Assembly (NCBI GenBank): GCA_946478645.1
Contig: CAMLCW010000049.1
Coordinates: 1-19,692, forward strand
Length of the DNA: 19,692 bases
From: an uncultured Variovorax sp.
Lineage (GTDB): Bacteria > Pseudomonadota > Gammaproteobacteria > Burkholderiales > Burkholderiaceae
Direction of reading: 5' to 3'
Shown: positions 6,185 to 13,650 of the stretch, one piece after another
Position numbering within the stretch: the stretch's first letter is position 1
Layout of the letters: the number at the start of each line of letters is the position of its first letter
Notes under the pieces: generated by a model
What the model saw: the letters and a program-made list of their open reading frames with translations, nothing else
The model's database searches: none
Told to the model about the DNA's origin: nothing
Made by a program: the position numbers and the translations under genes

Positions 6185-7303
6185 ATGCCCACGATGGACC
6201 CCCTCTCGCCGGCCCAGCTGTTCTGGCTGCTGCTCGTGCTGTGCCTCGGCGGCTTCGGGCTGCTGTACGCCGTGGTGCGCGACGCCGGGCGCGGCGCGCG
6301 ACGCCGGGCGCTCAAGCGGCGCATCGAGGCGCTCGGTCCGCCCGCCGCCGAAGACGACGAGGCGGCCTTCGAGGCCATGCGCGAGGCGATGTCTCAGGCC
6401 CGCCAGATGCTGCGCCAGCCACCGCGTTCGCGCGACGCGCCGGTGCCGTGGTTCCTTTTTGCCGGCGACGCGACGGCCGGCCTGCCGGCGCTGCTCTCGA
6501 CCGCACGCACCGAATGCGTGGTGCCGCCGGCAGATCCGTCGCTGGGTGAACCCTACTGGCACTGGTGGCTCGGCCGATCGGTCGCCGCCATCGCCCTGCA
6601 TCCGAGCGCCGTCGGGGAGGCGGCGACCACCCCACACGCACGCGCACTGTGGCTCCATGCGCTGCTGGCACTCGCCGAACGGCGCGAGCGCATCCCGCTG
6701 CATGGCGTCGTCGTGTGCATGGCGGCCAGCGCGCTGCGCGACGCGAGCGGCGACACGGCCAGGCCGCTCGCGACACGCATGCGCCGCCTGCTCGACGAGG
6801 CGGGCGACACGCTGCGCCTGCAGATGCCGGTCTACCTGGTGGTGACCGGCCTCGAGCGCCTGCCCGGCTATGCCGCGGTGCGCGGCGCACTGCCGCCCGA
6901 GGTGCTCGCCCAGGCGATCGGGCATCGCATGGCCGAGCCGATCGCGCCGGGCGAGACGGCGGGCGCACGGCTCGATGCGGTGTTCGGTCCGTTCGCGCAA
7001 CAGCTGCATGCGCTGCGCATGGCGCTGCTGCGCGAGCAGCCCGGACCGGCAGGCCGCCTTGCGGTGCATGAATTCACCGAAGCAATGCGTGCGCTGCAGC
7101 CCGCGCTGCGCCAGGTGGCCGATGTGCTGTTCGGGCCCTATGCGCGCGGTTCGCGCAACCCGCGCTGGCGTGGCCTCTACTTCGTGGCGGCGGCGTCCGA
7201 GGCGGCCGGCGGCGCCTTCGTGACCGACCTGTTCGAGCGCTTCCTGCCGGCCGACCAGCCGCTGGTGCGGCCGGGCCGCACGCCGTCGGGCGCAGCGCCC
7301 TGA
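6185..7303 (+). CDS. TssM/IcmF-like protein: cytoplasmic domain only, degenerate GTPase motifs
   Basis: This 372-residue protein resembles only the N-terminal cytoplasmic part of TssM (IcmF), the large inner-membrane protein that joins TssL to TssJ. One membrane helix is at about 11-31, followed by a basic stretch (RRRALKRR). The nucleotide-binding motifs are eroded: the P-loop position reads FAGDATAGLPALL (92-104) without GKT/S, the DTAG position reads ALHPSA (137-142), and the TKCD position reads TGLE (221-224). Matching landmarks remain, such as HWWLGRSVA, LHGVVVCMA, MPVYLVVTG and WRGLYFVAA. TssM normally exceeds 1,100 residues, but this ends without the third helix or periplasmic part that binds TssJ. 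It overlaps no gene and follows tssL by nine bases, GAGG preceding its ATG. It is probably a paralogue or adaptor, not the working TssM. Confidence 0.75.
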   Translation: MPTMDPLSPAQLFWLLLVLCLGGFGLLYAVVRDAGRGARRRALKRRIEALGPPAAEDDEAAFEAMREAMSQARQMLRQPPRSRDAPVPWFLFAGDATAGLPALLSTARTECVVPPADPSLGEPYWHWWLGRSVAAIALHPSAVGEAATTPHARALWLHALLALAERRERIPLHGVVVCMAASALRDASGDTARPLATRMRRLLDEAGDTLRLQMPVYLVVTGLERLPGYAAVRGALPPEVLAQAIGHRMAEPIAPGETAGARLDAVFGPFAQQLHALRMALLREQPGPAGRLAVHEFTEAMRALQPALRQVADVLFGPYARGSRNPRWRGLYFVAAASEAAGGAFVTDLFERFLPADQPLVRPGRTPSGAAP

Positions 7304-7311
7304 GGCGTCGG

Positions 7312-7824
7312 CTACTTGGTGTCGATCCGGATCGCGCGCGCGCCGAACTTCACGTCGTGGGTCTGCGCCTTGCCGGTCTGCACGGGGCGCACCTCGCGCC
7401 AGCGTGCGCGGTCGAGGTCGCGGAACGCGGCCATCACGCCGATGGCCTTGGCATCGGCCGGCAGCGTGAAGTCGAGCTTCCTGCTCTCGCCGGGGCGCAG
7501 CAGCACTTCTTCGCGCTGCACGAGTTCGGCGCCGAGCGTGGCCTGGTCCTTTTCGAACAGCGAGAAGAAGTCGGCGCTCTCGAACGGACCCGGCGACTTG
7601 AGCACATAGACGCGCACCGTCAGCGGCGAGGCGCGCCCGCGCCCATCGGGGTTGGCATCGGTGCCTGCGGCCAGGTTCATCGACACCGTCGTGACCACGG
7701 GCTTGGGCGCGCAACCGGCCAGCAGCACACCCGCGCATGCCATGCCGCAGGCCAGCACGAGGCGCCGCGAACCTGCAGCCAGAGAGCGTCCATAGGACGA
7801 ATGGTGTGTACCCAGCGTGCGCAT
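7312..7824 (-). CDS. tssJ: T6SS outer-membrane lipoprotein TssJ
   Basis: TssJ anchors the T6SS membrane complex in the outer membrane and binds the periplasmic end of TssM. The 170-residue precursor has a long basic n-region, a hydrophobic segment (22-36) and a lipobox LLAGC with Cys38. Residues Ala39 and Pro40 do not give an Asp retention signal, which fits outer-membrane sorting. The mature part shows TssJ-like beta-sandwich features: VVTTVSMNLAAGTDANPDGRG, then SPLTVRVYVLKS, FFSLFEKD, EEVLLRPGESRKLDF and AIGVMAAFRDL. The frame extends to 7881, but ATG 7824 has GAAGGGAATAGC before it and starts at the signal peptide. The gene runs against the tssL direction and is convergent with the TssM-like gene (eight-base gap) and divergent from tssA. 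Confidence 0.92.
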   Translation of the reverse strand: MRTLGTHHSSYGRSLAAGSRRLVLACGMACAGVLLAGCAPKPVVTTVSMNLAAGTDANPDGRGRASPLTVRVYVLKSPGPFESADFFSLFEKDQATLGAELVQREEVLLRPGESRKLDFTLPADAKAIGVMAAFRDLDRARWREVRPVQTGKAQTHDVKFGARAIRIDTK

Positions 7825-7842
7825 GCTATTCCCTTCGTTGCA

Positions 7843-7871
7843 TTGACCGGTTTGGAGGCATCTTTGATTAT
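7843..7871 (+). promoter_or_regulatory. Candidate sigma-70 promoter for tssABC
   Basis: TTGACC (7843-7848) and GATTAT (7866-7871) are separated by 17 bases, matching the consensus at 5/6 and 4/6 positions. The expected start of transcription is about 18 bases before the tssA ATG at 7896. The call is by eye only. Confidence 0.4.
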
Positions 7872-7894
7872 CACCAGCCAACTCGAACAGGCAA
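7867..7894 (-). promoter_or_regulatory. Candidate sigma-70 promoter for tssJ, overlapping the tssA promoter
   Basis: Reading the minus strand, TTGCCT (7889-7894) and GATAAT (7867-7872) are 16 bases apart, with the -10 box matching 5/6. Its -10 box overlaps the tssA -10 box on the opposite strand, so the two polymerases could not bind together. The leader before tssJ would be about 36 bases. Confidence 0.35.
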
Positions 7895-7895
7895 C

Positions 7896-8930
7896 ATGCT
7901 GACCAACGAACTTGTCGAAGCCCTGCTCACGCCCATCGGCGAGGCGTCGCCGTGCGGCGACGACCTCGAGTACGACGCGGCCTTCACGGCGCTTGCGGCA
8001 GCATCGCAAGGCAAGCCCGAGCAGCAGTTCGGCGACACCGTGATCCCTGCGGTGGAGCCCGAATGGCGCGAAGTGGCCGAACAGTCCGAAGCCATCCTGC
8101 GCCGCAGCAAGGACGTGCGCGCCGCGGTGCTGCTGCTGCGCGCCGCGACGCGCCTGCATGGCATGCAGGGCTTCGCGGCGGGGCTCCAGTTGCTGATCGG
8201 CCTGCTCGACCGCTTCTGGGACGGCATACATCCAATGCTCGATGCCGACGACGACAACGACCCCACCATGCGCCTCAATGCGCTGGCGCCGCTGGCCGAC
8301 GAGAACATGGTGCTGCGCGACATCTACGACGCGCAGGTCGGCGTGGCGGCCGGGGTCGGTTCGATCCGCGTGCGCGACGTCGCGATCGCGAGCAACGCGC
8401 TGGCCGCCGTGGGCGGCGATCCCACTTATTCGATGTCGCAGATCCAGGGCGGCCTCGAAGCCATCCAGGCCGAACGGCCCGAGCTGCTGCAGGCCGCGAT
8501 CGGCACGACGGCGCAGGTCGAGCAGCTGCAGGCGCTGCTGGTGGAGCGCACCGGCCGCGCCGACGCCATCGACCTGAGCGCATTGCGCGGCATCGCCCGC
8601 ATGCTGCAGAGGGCCTGCAGCTTTGCGAGCGGCGTGCCCGAGGACGCGCAGGCCGGCGACGCCGCCGCCGGTGACGAAGCACAGGCCGCAGGCGCTGCGA
8701 TGCGCACGGCCGCGGCGCGCGGCGAGATCCAGAGCCGCCAGGACGCGCTGCAGATGCTCGACCGCGTGATTCGCTATCTCGAGCAGACCGAGCCCGGCAA
8801 CCCGGCGCCACTGCTGATCGAGCGCGCCAAGAAGCTCATCGGCGTGAGCTTCCTCGAGATCATGGCCAACCTCGCGCCCAACGCGCTCGACACCATCGAA
8901 ACCGTGACCGGCAAGCGGCCGTCCGAATAA
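7896..8930 (+). CDS. tssA: T6SS assembly protein TssA
   Basis: TssA helps assemble the baseplate and sheath and is thought to stay at the end of the growing sheath. The 344-residue protein begins with an ImpA N-terminal domain: PIGEASPCGDDLEYD (13-27) and GKPEQQFGDTVIPAVEPEWR are hallmark stretches. The middle is helical, and the C-terminal part (SRQDALQMLDRVIRYLEQTE, then NPAPLLIERAKKLIGVSFLEI) is typical of the short TssA class. The frame is open back to 7737, but ATG 7896 starts at the conserved domain and has an ACAGG site before it, so the longer start is rejected. It leads a tssA-tssB-tssC-hcp run with a 43-base gap to tssB. The tssJ start lies 71 bases to the left on the other strand. 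Confidence 0.95.
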   Translation: MLTNELVEALLTPIGEASPCGDDLEYDAAFTALAAASQGKPEQQFGDTVIPAVEPEWREVAEQSEAILRRSKDVRAAVLLLRAATRLHGMQGFAAGLQLLIGLLDRFWDGIHPMLDADDDNDPTMRLNALAPLADENMVLRDIYDAQVGVAAGVGSIRVRDVAIASNALAAVGGDPTYSMSQIQGGLEAIQAERPELLQAAIGTTAQVEQLQALLVERTGRADAIDLSALRGIARMLQRACSFASGVPEDAQAGDAAAGDEAQAAGAAMRTAAARGEIQSRQDALQMLDRVIRYLEQTEPGNPAPLLIERAKKLIGVSFLEIMANLAPNALDTIETVTGKRPSE

Positions 8931-8973
8931 GTCTTTCTCTCGCCTCATTCACACACCCGCAAGGAGCATCTCC

Positions 8974-9489
8974 ATGGCCAAGAGCAGTCAGAAATTCATC
9001 GCCAGAAACCGGGCGCCCCGGGTACAGATCGAGTACGACGTCGAACTCTACGGCGCCGAGAAGAAGATCCAGCTGCCCTTCGTGATGGGCGTGCTGGCCG
9101 ACCTGTCGGGCAAGCCGGCCGATCCGCTGGCGCCCGTGGCCGACCGCAAGTTCCTCGAGTTCGACGTCGACAACTTCGACTCGCGCATGAAGGCCATGAA
9201 GCCGCGCGCGGCCTTCGCGGTCGACAACGCGCTGACCGGCGAAGGCGAGCTCAAGGTCGAGCTCACCTTCGAAAGCATGGACGACTTCTCGCCCGCCGCC
9301 GTGGCCCGCAAGGTCGGCGCGCTCAACAAGCTGCTCGAGGCGCGCACCCAGCTGTCGAACCTGGTCACCTACATGGACGGCAAGAACGGCGCCGAGGAAC
9401 TGCTGGCCAAGGTGCTCGAAGACCCGGCGCTGCTGCAGACGCTGGCCTCCAGCGCCAAGCCCGCCGACGAGACGCCGCCCGCCGCCTGA
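8974..9489 (+). CDS. tssB: T6SS contractile sheath small subunit TssB (VipA)
   Basis: TssB pairs with TssC to build the contractile sheath that fires the Hcp tube. The 171-residue length is normal for the family. Recognisable stretches include FIARNRAPRVQIEYDVE (9-25), KKIQLPFVMGVLADLSGK (29-46), REFL-type KFLEFDVDNFDSRM and the C-terminal helix LNKLLEARTQLSNLVTYMDGK. These match the VipA/TssB pattern. ATG 8974 is preceded by AAGGAGCATCTCC, a strong ribosome site. The gene is flanked by tssA (43 bases before) and tssC (49 bases after) on the same strand, the standard order. Confidence 0.97.
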   Translation: MAKSSQKFIARNRAPRVQIEYDVELYGAEKKIQLPFVMGVLADLSGKPADPLAPVADRKFLEFDVDNFDSRMKAMKPRAAFAVDNALTGEGELKVELTFESMDDFSPAAVARKVGALNKLLEARTQLSNLVTYMDGKNGAEELLAKVLEDPALLQTLASSAKPADETPPAA

Positions 9490-9538
9490 CGGCAACCCCT
9501 TCCATTTCGCACACCCGGTTCACCAGGAGTAACCCACC

Positions 9539-11032
9539 ATGGCCGAAGCACTCGAACAGAGCGCGTTGAAAGACGTCGCCTATGCAGGCAGCGACTTCTC
9601 GTCGCTGCTGCAGAAGGAATTCAAGCCGCGCAGCGACGAAGCCAAGAGCGCGGTCGAAGCCGCCGTGCTCACGCTGGCCCAGCAGGCGCTGGCCAACACC
9701 ACCGTCATCGGCAAGGACGTGACCAAGTCGATCCAGGCCATGATCGCCGCGATCGACGCCAAGCTGACCGAGCAGGTCAACAAGGTCATCCACCATCCCG
9801 ACTACCAGAAGCTCGAGAGCGCATGGCGCGGCCTGCACTACATGGTGAACAACACCGAGACCGACGAGCACCTGAAGATCCGCGTGATGGACATCTCCAA
9901 GCAGGAGCTCGCCAAGACGCTGAAGAAGTTCAAGGGCGCGGCCTGGGACCAGAGCCCGATGTTCAAGAAGGTCTACGAACAGGAGTACGGCCAGTTCGGC
10001 GGCGAGCCCTTCGGCGCCATCGTCGGCGACTACCACTTCGACCAGAGCCCGCCCGACGTGGAGCTGCTCGGCGAGATGGCGAAGATCGCCGCCTCGGCGC
10101 ATGCGCCCTTCATCACCGGCGCGAGCCCCAACCTGATGCAGATGGAGTCGTGGCAGGAGCTCGCCAACCCGCGCGACCTGACCAAGATCTTCCAGACGCC
10201 CGAGTACGCGGGCTGGCGCACGCTGCGCGAGTCGGACGACGCCAAGTACCTCGGCCTGTGCATGCCGCGCTTCCTGGCGCGCACGCCCTACGGCGCCAAC
10301 ACCAACCCGGTGGAGGAGTTCGACTTCGAGGAAGACGTGGCCGGCGCGGACCACAGCAAGTACGCCTGGGCCAACGCCGCCTACGCGATGGCCACCAACA
10401 TCAATCGCTCGTACAAGCTCTACGGCTGGGGCTCGCGCATCCGCGGCATCGAGTCGGGCGGCGCGGTCGAGAACCTGCCGCTGCACACCTTCCCGAGCGA
10501 CGACGGCGGCGTGGACCAGAAATGCCCGACCGAGATCGCGATCAGCGACCGCCGCGAGGCCGAGCTGTCGAAGGCGGGCCTGCTCTCGCTGATCCACCGC
10601 AAGAACTCCGACTTCGCGGCCTTCATCGGCGCGCAGTCGCTGCACAAGCCCGCCGAGTACGACGACCCCGACGCCACCGCCAACGCCAACCTGGCCGCGC
10701 GCCTGCCCTACCTGTTCGCCTGCAACCGCTTCGCGCACTACCTCAAGTGCATCGTGCGCGACAAGGTCGGCAGCTTCAAGGAGAAGAGCGACATGGAGCG
10801 CTGGCTCAACAAATGGATCATGAACTACGTCGACGGCGACCCCGTCAACTCGTCCGAGGAAACCAAGGCGCGCAAGCCGCTAGCGGCTGCCGAGGTGGTC
10901 GTCGAGGAGGTCGAGGGCAACCCCGGCTACTACAGCTCCAAGTTCTTCCTGCGCCCGCACTACCAGCTCGAGGGCCTCACGGTCTCGCTGCGGCTGGTGT
11001 CGAAGCTGCCGTCCGCGAAGGGCGGCAAATAA
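9539..11032 (+). CDS. tssC: T6SS contractile sheath large subunit TssC (VipB)
   Basis: TssC is the large sheath subunit and carries the site later bound by ClpV for disassembly. The 497-residue length is normal. Characteristic stretches are ESAWRGLHYMVNNTETDEH, WDQSPMFKKVYEQEYGQFGG, IVGDYHFDQSPPDVELL, CMPRFLARTPYGANTNPVE and the C-terminal YYSSKFFLRPHYQLEGL. All are close to VipB family sequence and no residue block is missing. ATG 9539 follows CCAGGAGTAACCCACC, a good ribosome site. It is the third gene of the tssA-tssB-tssC run. ClpV (TssH) itself is not in the window. Confidence 0.97.
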   Translation: MAEALEQSALKDVAYAGSDFSSLLQKEFKPRSDEAKSAVEAAVLTLAQQALANTTVIGKDVTKSIQAMIAAIDAKLTEQVNKVIHHPDYQKLESAWRGLHYMVNNTETDEHLKIRVMDISKQELAKTLKKFKGAAWDQSPMFKKVYEQEYGQFGGEPFGAIVGDYHFDQSPPDVELLGEMAKIAASAHAPFITGASPNLMQMESWQELANPRDLTKIFQTPEYAGWRTLRESDDAKYLGLCMPRFLARTPYGANTNPVEEFDFEEDVAGADHSKYAWANAAYAMATNINRSYKLYGWGSRIRGIESGGAVENLPLHTFPSDDGGVDQKCPTEIAISDRREAELSKAGLLSLIHRKNSDFAAFIGAQSLHKPAEYDDPDATANANLAARLPYLFACNRFAHYLKCIVRDKVGSFKEKSDMERWLNKWIMNYVDGDPVNSSEETKARKPLAAAEVVVEEVEGNPGYYSSKFFLRPHYQLEGLTVSLRLVSKLPSAKGGK

Positions 11033-11175
11033 AGAGAAGGGAACCCGCGCGCGGCCTTTGAAAAAAAGCCCGCTCGCTCGTTCTCAAGACAGCTCCCGGG
11101 CACCCACGCTGAAGCGACGCACGGAAGCCCTTTTAACCAGACCACCGACTCACATCCAACTGAAAGGTAAGCATC
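11033..11175 (+). other. Leader between tssC and hcp
   Basis: This 143-base stretch holds no gene. It has an A-run (AAAAAAAG near 11061), a short GC palindrome (CCGCGCGCGG near 11045) and the hcp ribosome site (GAAAGG, 11162-11167). hcp is often more strongly expressed than its neighbours, so an internal promoter or a processing site here would be reasonable, but I cannot point to a clear -35/-10 pair. Confidence 0.3.
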
Positions 11176-11658
11176 ATGGCTGCAGACATGTTTTTGAAGC
11201 TCGAGGGCGTCGACGGTGAATCCAAGGACGATTCGCACAAGAAGGAGATCGACGTGCTCTCGTGGAGCTGGGGCGCCAGCCAGTCGGGCACCGGCCACGT
11301 CGGCGGCGGCTCGGGCGCCGGCAAGGTCAATGTGCAGGACCTGTCGTTCACCAAGTACGTCGATTCCTCGTCGCACCTGCTGCTGCTCGACTGCTGCAAC
11401 GGCCAGCACATCAAGAAGGGCGTGCTCACCGTGCGCAAGGCCGGCGCCACGCCGCTCGAGTACATCAAGCTCACGATGGAAGACATCCTCGTGAGCGCGA
11501 TCAGCACCGGCGGCAGCGGCGGCGAAGACCGCCTGACCGAGACCATCACGCTGAACTTCTCGAAGTTCAAGTACGAGTACACGCCGCAGAAGGCGGACGG
11601 CTCGGGCGACGGCGTCAAGGAAACCGGCTGGGACATCGCTGCGAACAAGAAGGTCTGA
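11176..11658 (+). CDS. hcp: T6SS inner-tube protein Hcp (TssD)
   Basis: Hcp forms hexameric rings that stack into the tube launched through the TssBC sheath; it can also carry small effectors inside the ring. The 160-residue protein is the usual size and begins AADMFLKLEGVDGESKD, the classical Hcp start. SWSWGASQSG, GKVNVQDLSFTKYVD, HLLLLDCCNGQHIKKG and the late FKYEYTPQKADGSGDG are family landmarks. It has no extra C-terminal toxin domain, so it is a plain structural Hcp. ATG 11176 follows GAAAGGTAAGCATC. It ends the tssA-hcp run, and a strong terminator lies 42 bases downstream. Confidence 0.98.
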   Translation: MAADMFLKLEGVDGESKDDSHKKEIDVLSWSWGASQSGTGHVGGGSGAGKVNVQDLSFTKYVDSSSHLLLLDCCNGQHIKKGVLTVRKAGATPLEYIKLTMEDILVSAISTGGSGGEDRLTETITLNFSKFKYEYTPQKADGSGDGVKETGWDIAANKKV

Positions 11659-11699
11659 CGACCGCGGGGGCTTCGCGCCTCCTTGCTGGCGTTTCGCGC

Positions 11700-11742
11700 A
11701 ACGGCGGCCTCGGTTCATACCGGGCCGCCGTTGTGCTTTTTT
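11700..11742 (+). terminator. Intrinsic terminator after hcp
   Basis: AACGGCGGCC (11700-11709) pairs exactly with GGCCGCCGTT (11723-11732) around a 13-base loop, followed within four bases by TTTTTT (11737-11742). This is a textbook rho-independent terminator on the plus strand. It should end the tssA-hcp transcript and separates it from the lipoprotein gene that follows. Confidence 0.9.
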
Positions 11743-11864
11743 GCGACTTAGTTCCTGGGCTTAGCCGCCACACGCTTCCAGAATCCTCGCCTGCCACGCC
11801 GGCACTGCACGATTGCAGCCGGCGCGATGGCAGGACTGGTATCCATAACAAAGGGAGTGTGTGC

Positions 11865-12788
11865 ATGAAAAGCAAGAGCAGGATCGCGTGGGTGTCGCTT
11901 TCGATCGCCACGGGTGCGTTGGTGGTGGCATGCGGTGGCGGTGGTGAGGGCGGCTTCTTCCCCGCAGGCACGGCAAGCACGCCGGTCGCGCCCGAGATGC
12001 CACCGGCACAGCCTGGCGCCTGCTTCACCCTGCCCGCAGACGGCAAGGCGATCGCCGTCACCGTCGCCAGCAACATCGGGGTTCCGGCCTCGGTCGGCAT
12101 CGCCACGCTGACCAACGAGGGCCCCAAGGCCTTCGAGGGACAGTCCTATCCGACGTTGAAGGTCCACAGCCCGCTCGCGCAGCTGTTCGACCGCGAAACG
12201 CGCCATGTGCTGCACATGCTGCCCGACGCGCCGTTCCTGCCGGCCGGCGCCAGCACTGACGACGCCAATGGCGGACGCCCCGCCGTGCGGTATGCCTACA
12301 CCTACGCGGACCTGACGCTCGAACAGCTGAGGACGGCGATCAAGGACGGGAAGGCCAGCGTCACGACCGGCCTTGAGACGCTGCCGCCCTTCGATCCTGC
12401 GACCCACGAGATGCAGGCGAACGTCAACAAGCGCCTCGGCACGCTGTCGATCCCCGACCTGAAGCCGCTGCACCCGACCACGGCCGACTTTGCCGTCGGC
12501 AAGCCGGTGACGCTGCTCATGCTCGACCGCCAGGCGCTCGGAACGAACCCGCTGCCGCCGCTGTTCCAGAAGTTCGTCAAGGAGCTCACGCTGACCCATG
12601 CGGGGCGCGAGGATGTGACGGTGGGCGACGTCAAGCACCCGCAGGCGTGCAAGCTCGACATCGCCATCCGGCGCGTCGAGATGTATGGGTACGCGATGGG
12701 CTACGTCGAGCCGAAGACCGACGCCGCAACCGCCTGGTTCGGCAAGGAAGGCCTCGTCAAAATCGAGCTCAAGGGCCCCGGTGCCTGA
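11865..12788 (+). CDS. Lipoprotein of unknown function
   Basis: A 307-residue lipoprotein: a basic start (KSKSR), hydrophobic segment (8-21), lipobox VVAC with Cys23, and a Gly-rich linker. There is no Asp at +2, which fits outer-membrane sorting. The mature region has many beta-like segments (AIAVTVASNIGVPASVGIATL, RHVLHMLPDAPFLPAG) and ends KIELKGPGA. I do not recognise a family or catalytic residues. The frame is open back to 11262 across hcp, but ATG 11865 has AAGGGAG seven bases before it and begins the signal peptide, so the longer form is rejected. It is preceded by the hcp terminator and converges with the PP2C gene (three-base gap). It may be unrelated to the T6SS, or serve it from the envelope. 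Confidence 0.8.
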   Translation: MKSKSRIAWVSLSIATGALVVACGGGGEGGFFPAGTASTPVAPEMPPAQPGACFTLPADGKAIAVTVASNIGVPASVGIATLTNEGPKAFEGQSYPTLKVHSPLAQLFDRETRHVLHMLPDAPFLPAGASTDDANGGRPAVRYAYTYADLTLEQLRTAIKDGKASVTTGLETLPPFDPATHEMQANVNKRLGTLSIPDLKPLHPTTADFAVGKPVTLLMLDRQALGTNPLPPLFQKFVKELTLTHAGREDVTVGDVKHPQACKLDIAIRRVEMYGYAMGYVEPKTDAATAWFGKEGLVKIELKGPGA

Positions 12789-12791
12789 GCG

Positions 12792-13610
12792 TCATCCGGC
12801 CGCGCTGCCCGGGCCGCCGTCCGTCTCGGGCAGCGGCTCGGGCATCAATCGCGTGGCCTCGTCGTCCTCGGCATCGGCGAGCACCCAGAGCGTGAGCGCC
12901 GTGTAGTTGTCGTGGCCCGGCTTGGCGCGCGCCCTGATCTGGCCGTCGAGCTGCTCGGTCCACTGGCTCGGCGTGCGCGAGGCATGCAGCGTCTCGACCA
13001 GGCACTCGTCGCCGAGCGGCTCCCACACGCCGTCGCTGCACAGCAGCAGCACGTCGCCCGGCAGCAGCCGCATGCGGTCGGACACCGCGATGTCGGGCGC
13101 CTCTTCGAGCGAACCGAGCGCCGACAGCAGCATGTTGCGCTGCGGATGCAGCCGCGCGCCCTCCTCGTCGAGCATGCCGCCCGCCACCATCTGCTGCACC
13201 AGGCTGTGGTCCGTGGTGCGCGCGACGATCGCGCCGCCGCGAAACAGGTAGGCGCGGCTGTCGCCGCTGTGCACCCAGGCGAGCGCATGGTCCTCGAGGT
13301 CGATGGCCGCGAACACGAGGGTCGAGCGCATGCCCGCGAGCTTGCCGCCCTCGGCCTGGCGCGCCACCACGTCGCGGTTGGCCTGCTCCACCACGATGCG
13401 CAGCACGTCCGCATCGAGGCTCGGCCCGGCCGAGAACGCACCGAGCACGCTCGCGCGCACCGTGGCCGCCGCCACGTCGCCGCCGCCGTGCCCGCCCGCG
13501 CCATCGGCCACGAGGCAGGCGACAAAGCGCTCGTCGTGCCAGTGGCCGTGCACGTCTTCGTTGTAGCTGCGGCCGCCCTGTCGGGACAGCGTGACGATTT
13601 CGATTTCCAA
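12792..13610 (-). CDS. pppA: PP2C-family protein Ser/Thr phosphatase, T6SS-associated (PppA-like)
   Basis: This 272-residue metal-dependent phosphatase removes phosphate from Ser/Thr. In other T6SS loci PppA counteracts the kinase PpkA that phosphorylates the FHA protein. All key motifs are present: RSYNED (14-19), ADGAGGHGGG (Asp36), SGDSRAYL (Asp117), DHSLV (134-138), CSDGVWE (Asp193) and GHDNYTAL (Asp234). It is soluble, with an acidic C-terminal tail. The start codon is TTG at 13610 with AAGAGG seven bases upstream; the next Met is residue 94, which would lose the metal sites, so TTG is necessary. It lies 40 bases downstream of the FHA gene on the same strand. No kinase is in the window. 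Confidence 0.93.
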   Translation of the reverse strand: MEIEIVTLSRQGGRSYNEDVHGHWHDERFVACLVADGAGGHGGGDVAAATVRASVLGAFSAGPSLDADVLRIVVEQANRDVVARQAEGGKLAGMRSTLVFAAIDLEDHALAWVHSGDSRAYLFRGGAIVARTTDHSLVQQMVAGGMLDEEGARLHPQRNMLLSALGSLEEAPDIAVSDRMRLLPGDVLLLCSDGVWEPLGDECLVETLHASRTPSQWTEQLDGQIRARAKPGHDNYTALTLWVLADAEDDEATRLMPEPLPETDGGPGSAAG

Positions 13611-13650
13611 GCGGAAGCCTCTTGCCTGTCGTGTGGGTCTTGTGGGGGGT

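Noticed and set aside
4619..7738. Open frame of 1039 codons on the minus strand, antisense to tssL and the TssM-like gene
   Set aside because: It is Arg/Ala/His-rich low-complexity translation typical of GC-rich antisense frames, and the plus strand codes for recognisable T6SS proteins.
7737..7895. Upstream extension of tssA
   Set aside because: The extra residues overlap the tssJ start and the candidate promoters, and the conserved ImpA domain starts at 7896.
11262..11864. Extension of the lipoprotein gene across hcp
   Set aside because: It would hide the signal peptide in the middle of the protein, cross a strong terminator and overlap hcp.
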